Source: Saprospiraceae bacterium
GTDB lineage: Bacteria > Bacteroidota > Bacteroidia > Chitinophagales > Saprospiraceae
Assembly: GCA_023300835.1 (NCBI GenBank)
Contig: JALZVB010000196.1
Coordinates: 1-9,489 of the forward strand
Direction: 5' to 3'
DNA length: 9,489 nucleotides
Made by a program: the position numbers and the translations under genes. Each line of letters starts with the position of its first letter. The first letter of the stretch is position 1. The notes below the pieces were generated by a model that made no database searches, was not told the origin of the DNA, and was given only the letters and a program-made list of their open reading frames with translations. Positions 6,683 to 9,489 of this stretch are shown piece by piece.

Positions 6683-7660
6683 TTACTTCTTGCGGTCAAT
6701 AATAAAATACACCAACTCTTCCATGGCATCTCGTGCCTCAGAAGGCGGAAATGAAAGCAACTGCGTTAGTGCTTTTTCTTTGTAAGTAAGCATGGCGGCT
6801 TCAGCGTATTCAAGGCCTTTTTTAGCAATGACAAAGTCTATAACTTCTTTGACAACTTTGGGATCAGTACTTTTCTTTTTTATACTGTTGATGATATGTC
6901 TCTTCTCTTTTCTACTCGACTGCGATAGGGCATATATGAGTGGAAGCGTCATCTTTTTTTCCTTAATATCAATCCCTGTAGGTTTGCCAATTTTCTGATC
7001 ACCATAATCAAACAAATCATCCTTAATCTGGTAAGCAATTCCTATCGTTTCACCGAAGACTCGCATTTGTTCAATCTTCTCAGCATCTTGAGTTACTGAT
7101 GCTGTTCCGGCACTACAAGCCGCTGCTATGAGAGAAGCCGTTTTCTTTCTGATGACATCATAATAGATATCCTCCTCGATATCTAACCGACGAGCTTTCT
7201 CTAGTTGTAACAATTCACCTTCGCTCAGATCTTTTACGGTACGTGATATGATCTGCAAGAGGTCATACTCTTTATTATCTAGTGCTAACAACAGGCCTTT
7301 TGATAAAAGGTAGTCACCTACGAGGACGGCAATCTTGTTTTTCCATAACGCATTGATAGAGAAAAAGCCCCTACGCTGGTAAGAATCATCGACGACATCA
7401 TCATGTACAAGTGAGGCCGTATGTAATAATTCTATAAATGAAGCAGCTCTATGTGTAGAATCATTGGTTGTTCCCCATATATGAGCACTTAGAAATACAA
7501 AAATGGGTCTGACCTGTTTCCCTCTTTTCTGTACGATGTAATATGTGATTTTGTCCAGAAGTGGGACAGGAGATGTCATAGATTGCTTAAATCTCGTCCC
7601 AAATTCCTTTAGTTCACTAGCTATAGGTGCTTTAATTGAGGAAAGAGATGTAGACTTCAT
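6683..7660 (-). CDS. trans-polyprenyl diphosphate synthase (octaprenyl/heptaprenyl type)
   Basis: A complete 325-residue class I trans-isoprenyl diphosphate synthase, normal length for the long-chain family. It condenses isopentenyl diphosphate onto an allylic primer, with Mg2+ held by two Asp-rich motifs, to make a polyprenyl chain, most likely the menaquinone side chain. Visible motifs are R46-G-K-Q-V-R-P52 (diphosphate binding), LLHTASLVHDDVVDDS (78-93) containing the first DDxxD (D87, D88, D91), RRGFFSINALW (96-106), GDYLLSKG (115-122), the KKTASL segment (172-177), and the second DDxxD in QIKDDLFD (D214, D215, D218) followed by IGKPTGIDIKEKKMTLPL. The residues just before the first motif are small (TAS), as in long-chain enzymes; bulky aromatics there shorten the product. 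Exact chain length cannot be read from the sequence. The enzyme is cytoplasmic. It is first of a likely two-gene transcript with the TPR lipoprotein gene. Confidence 0.95.
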   Translation of the reverse strand: MKSTSLSSIKAPIASELKEFGTRFKQSMTSPVPLLDKITYYIVQKRGKQVRPIFVFLSAHIWGTTNDSTHRAASFIELLHTASLVHDDVVDDSYQRRGFFSINALWKNKIAVLVGDYLLSKGLLLALDNKEYDLLQIISRTVKDLSEGELLQLEKARRLDIEEDIYYDVIRKKTASLIAAACSAGTASVTQDAEKIEQMRVFGETIGIAYQIKDDLFDYGDQKIGKPTGIDIKEKKMTLPLIYALSQSSRKEKRHIINSIKKKSTDPKVVKEVIDFVIAKKGLEYAEAAMLTYKEKALTQLLSFPPSEARDAMEELVYFIIDRKK

Positions 7661-7811
7661 GAGCTAACCGTCGAGATTTCTGGCAATATACGAACCTTAA
7701 GCTTTTAACAAGCATAGGAGGTCATTGTTGCAGGGATGATGTGATATAAAACTGTACAATAAACTTATGACGGAAATATGTCGTTACTGCGGGGCTTTAA
7801 GGTTTTTGACA

Positions 7812-7827
7812 ACTGATATCTATCAGT
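7812..7827. promoter_or_regulatory. 7-2-7 palindrome, candidate protein-binding site
   Basis: ACTGATA-TC-TATCAGT is a perfect inverted repeat with 7-base arms and a 2-base centre. It is preceded directly by TTTTTGACA (7803-7811). No T-tract follows on either strand and the centre is too small for a good RNA loop, so it looks more like a DNA-binding site than a terminator. It is about 150 bases from both flanking start codons. Function is unknown, and chance is possible. Confidence 0.28.
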
Positions 7828-7973
7828 ATATCGCTCTTCTTATACTTTCCAATGACTAGAAAAGCTTTCTTGCTAAACTTATGCAGACAACATAGCGATG
7901 TTTAGATTTCTTATAGATTCTAGACCTATCTAAAACTGGCTGAGTTTACATACGCTATTGCGTAAAAGAATTA

Positions 7974-7981
7974 TATTTTTG
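7974..7981 (+). promoter_or_regulatory. predicted -7 element of aspS
   Basis: TATTTTTG matches TAnnTTTG exactly and ends 39 bases before the aspS ATG, giving a predicted leader of about 35 bases. A TTG -33 element is not present at the usual spacing; the nearest is TTG at 7958-7960, only 13 bases upstream. Confidence 0.42.
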
Positions 7982-8020
7982 CATATAATATTTTTATCAA
8001 GACATCAATAGACATAAAGC

Positions 8021-9489
8021 ATGAGTTATAGGTCGCATAATTGTGGAGAATTAAGAATGAGTCACTTAGATAAGGAAGTTACTTTATCAGGTTGGGTTCA
8101 GATCAGTAGAGATTTGGGAGGATTAACGTTTGTTGATCTCAGAGATAGATACGGCATTACACAATTGGTGTTCAATATGGACGAAAATGCTGAACTTACT
8201 AATAAGGCTCGTAAACTGGGTCGAGAGTTTGTGATCAAAGCTACTGGTGTTGTAAGAGAAAGATCAAGCAAAAACCCTAATAGACCTACCGGAAATATAG
8301 AAATCGATGTGAAAGCATTGGATATATTAAATGTCTCTAAGACACCTCCTTTTACAATAGAAGATGAGACAGATGGTGGTGATGAACTCAGAATGACGTA
8401 TAGATATCTTGATCTAAGAAGAGAGCCCCTCAGAAGAAATATGATGTTCAGGTCTAAGTTAGCGGTAGAAACCCGTAAACATCTATCTGACGAAGGTTTT
8501 ATAGAAGTAGAAACGCCAGTATTGATAAAAAGTACACCAGAGGGCGCGAGAGATTTTGTTGTTCCTAGTCGTATGAATCCTGGTGAATTTTATGCCTTAC
8601 CACAATCACCGCAGACTTTCAAGCAGATCTTGATGGTAGGTGGATTTGATAAATATTTCCAAATTGTAAAATGTTTCAGAGATGAAGATCTCAGAGCAGA
8701 TAGACAACCCGAGTTTACACAGATAGATTGCGAGATGTCATTTGTAACTAGAGATGAGATACTCGATACTTTCGAGGGATTGACTAAGTCACTATTCAGC
8801 ACAATGTTGGATGTAACATTACCTGATTTTCCTAAGATGTCTTATGACGATGCGATCAGAAGATATGGTAGTGATAAGCCAGATGTAAGGTTCGGAATGG
8901 AGTTCTGCGAAATGACAAATCTTGTCAAAGGAAAAGGCTTCCCGATTTTTGACAATGAAGAATATGTAGTAGGAATCTGTGCCAAAGGCATTGCTGGTTC
9001 TTATTCTAATAAAAACTTAAAAGAACTTACAGAGTGGCTCCAACGTCCACAGATAGGTTGCAAAGGTCTCGTCTATGTAAAGATGAACGAAGACGGATCA
9101 TTGAAATCTACAGTAGGCAAGTTCTACGATGATGCAGAACTCGCTAAGTGGGCAGAAGCGACAGGTGCTGAGAAAGGAGATATCATTTTCTTACTCTGTG
9201 GAGAGAAAGAAAAGACGCAAAAACAGATGAACGAGTTACGTCTGGAAATGGGTAGACGTCTAGGTCTTATGGATCCTAAAGTTTTCAAACCACTATGGGT
9301 AGTCGATTTCCCATTACTAGAATGGGACGAAGATTCTAACAGGTTCCATGCCATGCACCACCCATTTACCTCTCCTAAAATAGATGAGATTCCTGACATG
9401 ATGAACGGTGACCATCAAGCTATGAAAAACCTCAAAGCTGATGCCTATGACCTCGTTATCAATGGTGTTGAGATAGGGGGTGGTTCTAT
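8021..9489 (+). CDS. aspS: aspartate--tRNA ligase (5' part; runs off the window)
   Basis: A class II aminoacyl-tRNA synthetase that charges tRNA(Asp) with aspartate using ATP in the cytoplasm. The frame is open from the ATG at 8021 to the edge, 489 codons plus two bases. Bacterial AspRS is usually about 580-600 residues, so roughly 100 are missing. The start is set by the conserved opening MSYRSHNCGELR; Met13 would cut into the OB fold. Parts seen: OB-fold anticodon-binding domain (about 15-105, with GWVQISRDLGGLTFVDLRDR), motif 1 region (about 140-167, VETP), the STPEGARDF flipping loop (171-179), motif 2 FRDEDLRADRQPEFTQID (219-236), the bacterial GAD insertion (about 300-410), then HAMHHPFTSP (443-452) and the start of GVEIGGGS (482-489). 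Motif 3 lies beyond the edge. Leu32 and Lys84 sit where discriminating bacterial AspRS enzymes have Leu and Lys, suggesting a tRNA(Asp)-specific enzyme. Confidence 0.98.
   Translation, partial: MSYRSHNCGELRMSHLDKEVTLSGWVQISRDLGGLTFVDLRDRYGITQLVFNMDENAELTNKARKLGREFVIKATGVVRERSSKNPNRPTGNIEIDVKALDILNVSKTPPFTIEDETDGGDELRMTYRYLDLRREPLRRNMMFRSKLAVETRKHLSDEGFIEVETPVLIKSTPEGARDFVVPSRMNPGEFYALPQSPQTFKQILMVGGFDKYFQIVKCFRDEDLRADRQPEFTQIDCEMSFVTRDEILDTFEGLTKSLFSTMLDVTLPDFPKMSYDDAIRRYGSDKPDVRFGMEFCEMTNLVKGKGFPIFDNEEYVVGICAKGIAGSYSNKNLKELTEWLQRPQIGCKGLVYVKMNEDGSLKSTVGKFYDDAELAKWAEATGAEKGDIIFLLCGEKEKTQKQMNELRLEMGRRLGLMDPKVFKPLWVVDFPLLEWDEDSNRFHAMHHPFTSPKIDEIPDMMNGDHQAMKNLKADAYDLVINGVEIGGGS

Larger units (their letters stand above)
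7661..8020. other. 360-base gene-free divergent region
   Basis: This gap separates the divergent polyprenyl synthase and aspS genes. It holds a likely aspS -7 element (7974-7981), a 16-base palindrome (7812-7827) and an AT-rich inverted repeat with arms TTTAGAT (7901-7907) and ATCTAAA (7928-7934), which lies upstream of the predicted aspS start of transcription. For the synthase I see only partial promoter matches on the minus strand: TTG at 7711-7709 with TATATTGC at 7690-7683 (18-base spacing), and TAAGTTTA at 7767-7760. I see no tRNA, no T-box-like leader and no convincing small ORF. The gap is long for two housekeeping genes. Confidence 0.6.

Noticed and set aside
6792..6998. Plus-strand open frame with a hydrophobic stretch
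   Set aside because: Antisense to the conserved second DDxxD region of the polyprenyl synthase; the hydrophobic run is a by-product of the Lys- and Glu-rich codons on the real strand.
7901..7934. Inverted repeat TTTAGAT/ATCTAAA as an aspS leader attenuator
   Set aside because: It lies about 40 bases upstream of the predicted aspS -7 element, so it would not be in the transcript; the 20-base loop and AT-rich arms make chance likely.
8590..9399. Two minus-strand open frames (8590-8802 and 9124-9399)
   Set aside because: Both are antisense to aspS, whose frame is continuous and fully conserved across them.

Overview
The window is AT-rich DNA that most likely comes from a member of the phylum Bacteroidota. 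The support is a protein ending in a type IX secretion (T9SS) sorting domain, a DUF1800/DUF1501 gene pair, three Sec signal peptides whose most plausible cleavage leaves glutamine first, promoter-like TAnnTTTG elements at sensible distances from three genes, and start codons without clear Shine-Dalgarno sequences. I cannot place it below phylum level with confidence. It reads as a chromosomal segment. I see no insertion sequence, integrase, tRNA, rRNA, CRISPR array or phage gene.

Layout. Bases 1-39 may hold the last codons of a gene that begins outside the window. A cytoplasmic redoxin of the PRX-like1 type lies on the minus strand (119-673). It is divergent from a small exported protein with a TonB C-terminal-like domain (803-1546, plus strand). 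That gene converges on a three-gene minus-strand operon read from 5633 down to 1574: an exported discoidin-like protein with a T9SS sorting domain, an exported DUF1800 protein, and a DUF1501 protein with a twin-arginine signal. The gaps inside this operon are only 10 and 9 bases. Upstream of it is a separate minus-strand pair: a long-chain trans-polyprenyl diphosphate synthase (6683-7660) followed by a TPR lipoprotein (5904-6647). After a 360-base gap, aspS (aspartyl-tRNA synthetase) starts on the plus strand at 8021 and runs off the right edge after 489 codons.

How the genes fit together. The polyprenyl synthase (quinone side chain) and aspS are housekeeping genes. The redoxin is probably a thiol-redox or peroxide-stress protein, and a 16-base palindrome overlaps its predicted promoter. 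The least understood part is the discoidin/T9SS-DUF1800-DUF1501 operon. All three products are predicted to leave the cytoplasm, by Sec plus T9SS, Sec, and Tat respectively. DUF1501 is a distant relative of the alkaline phosphatase/sulfatase superfamily, DUF1800 has no established biochemistry that I know of, and the discoidin-like protein could bind glycans at the surface. A shared cell-envelope or surface-polymer task is a reasonable inference but is not shown by the sequence. This operon is the best candidate in the window for an undescribed system.
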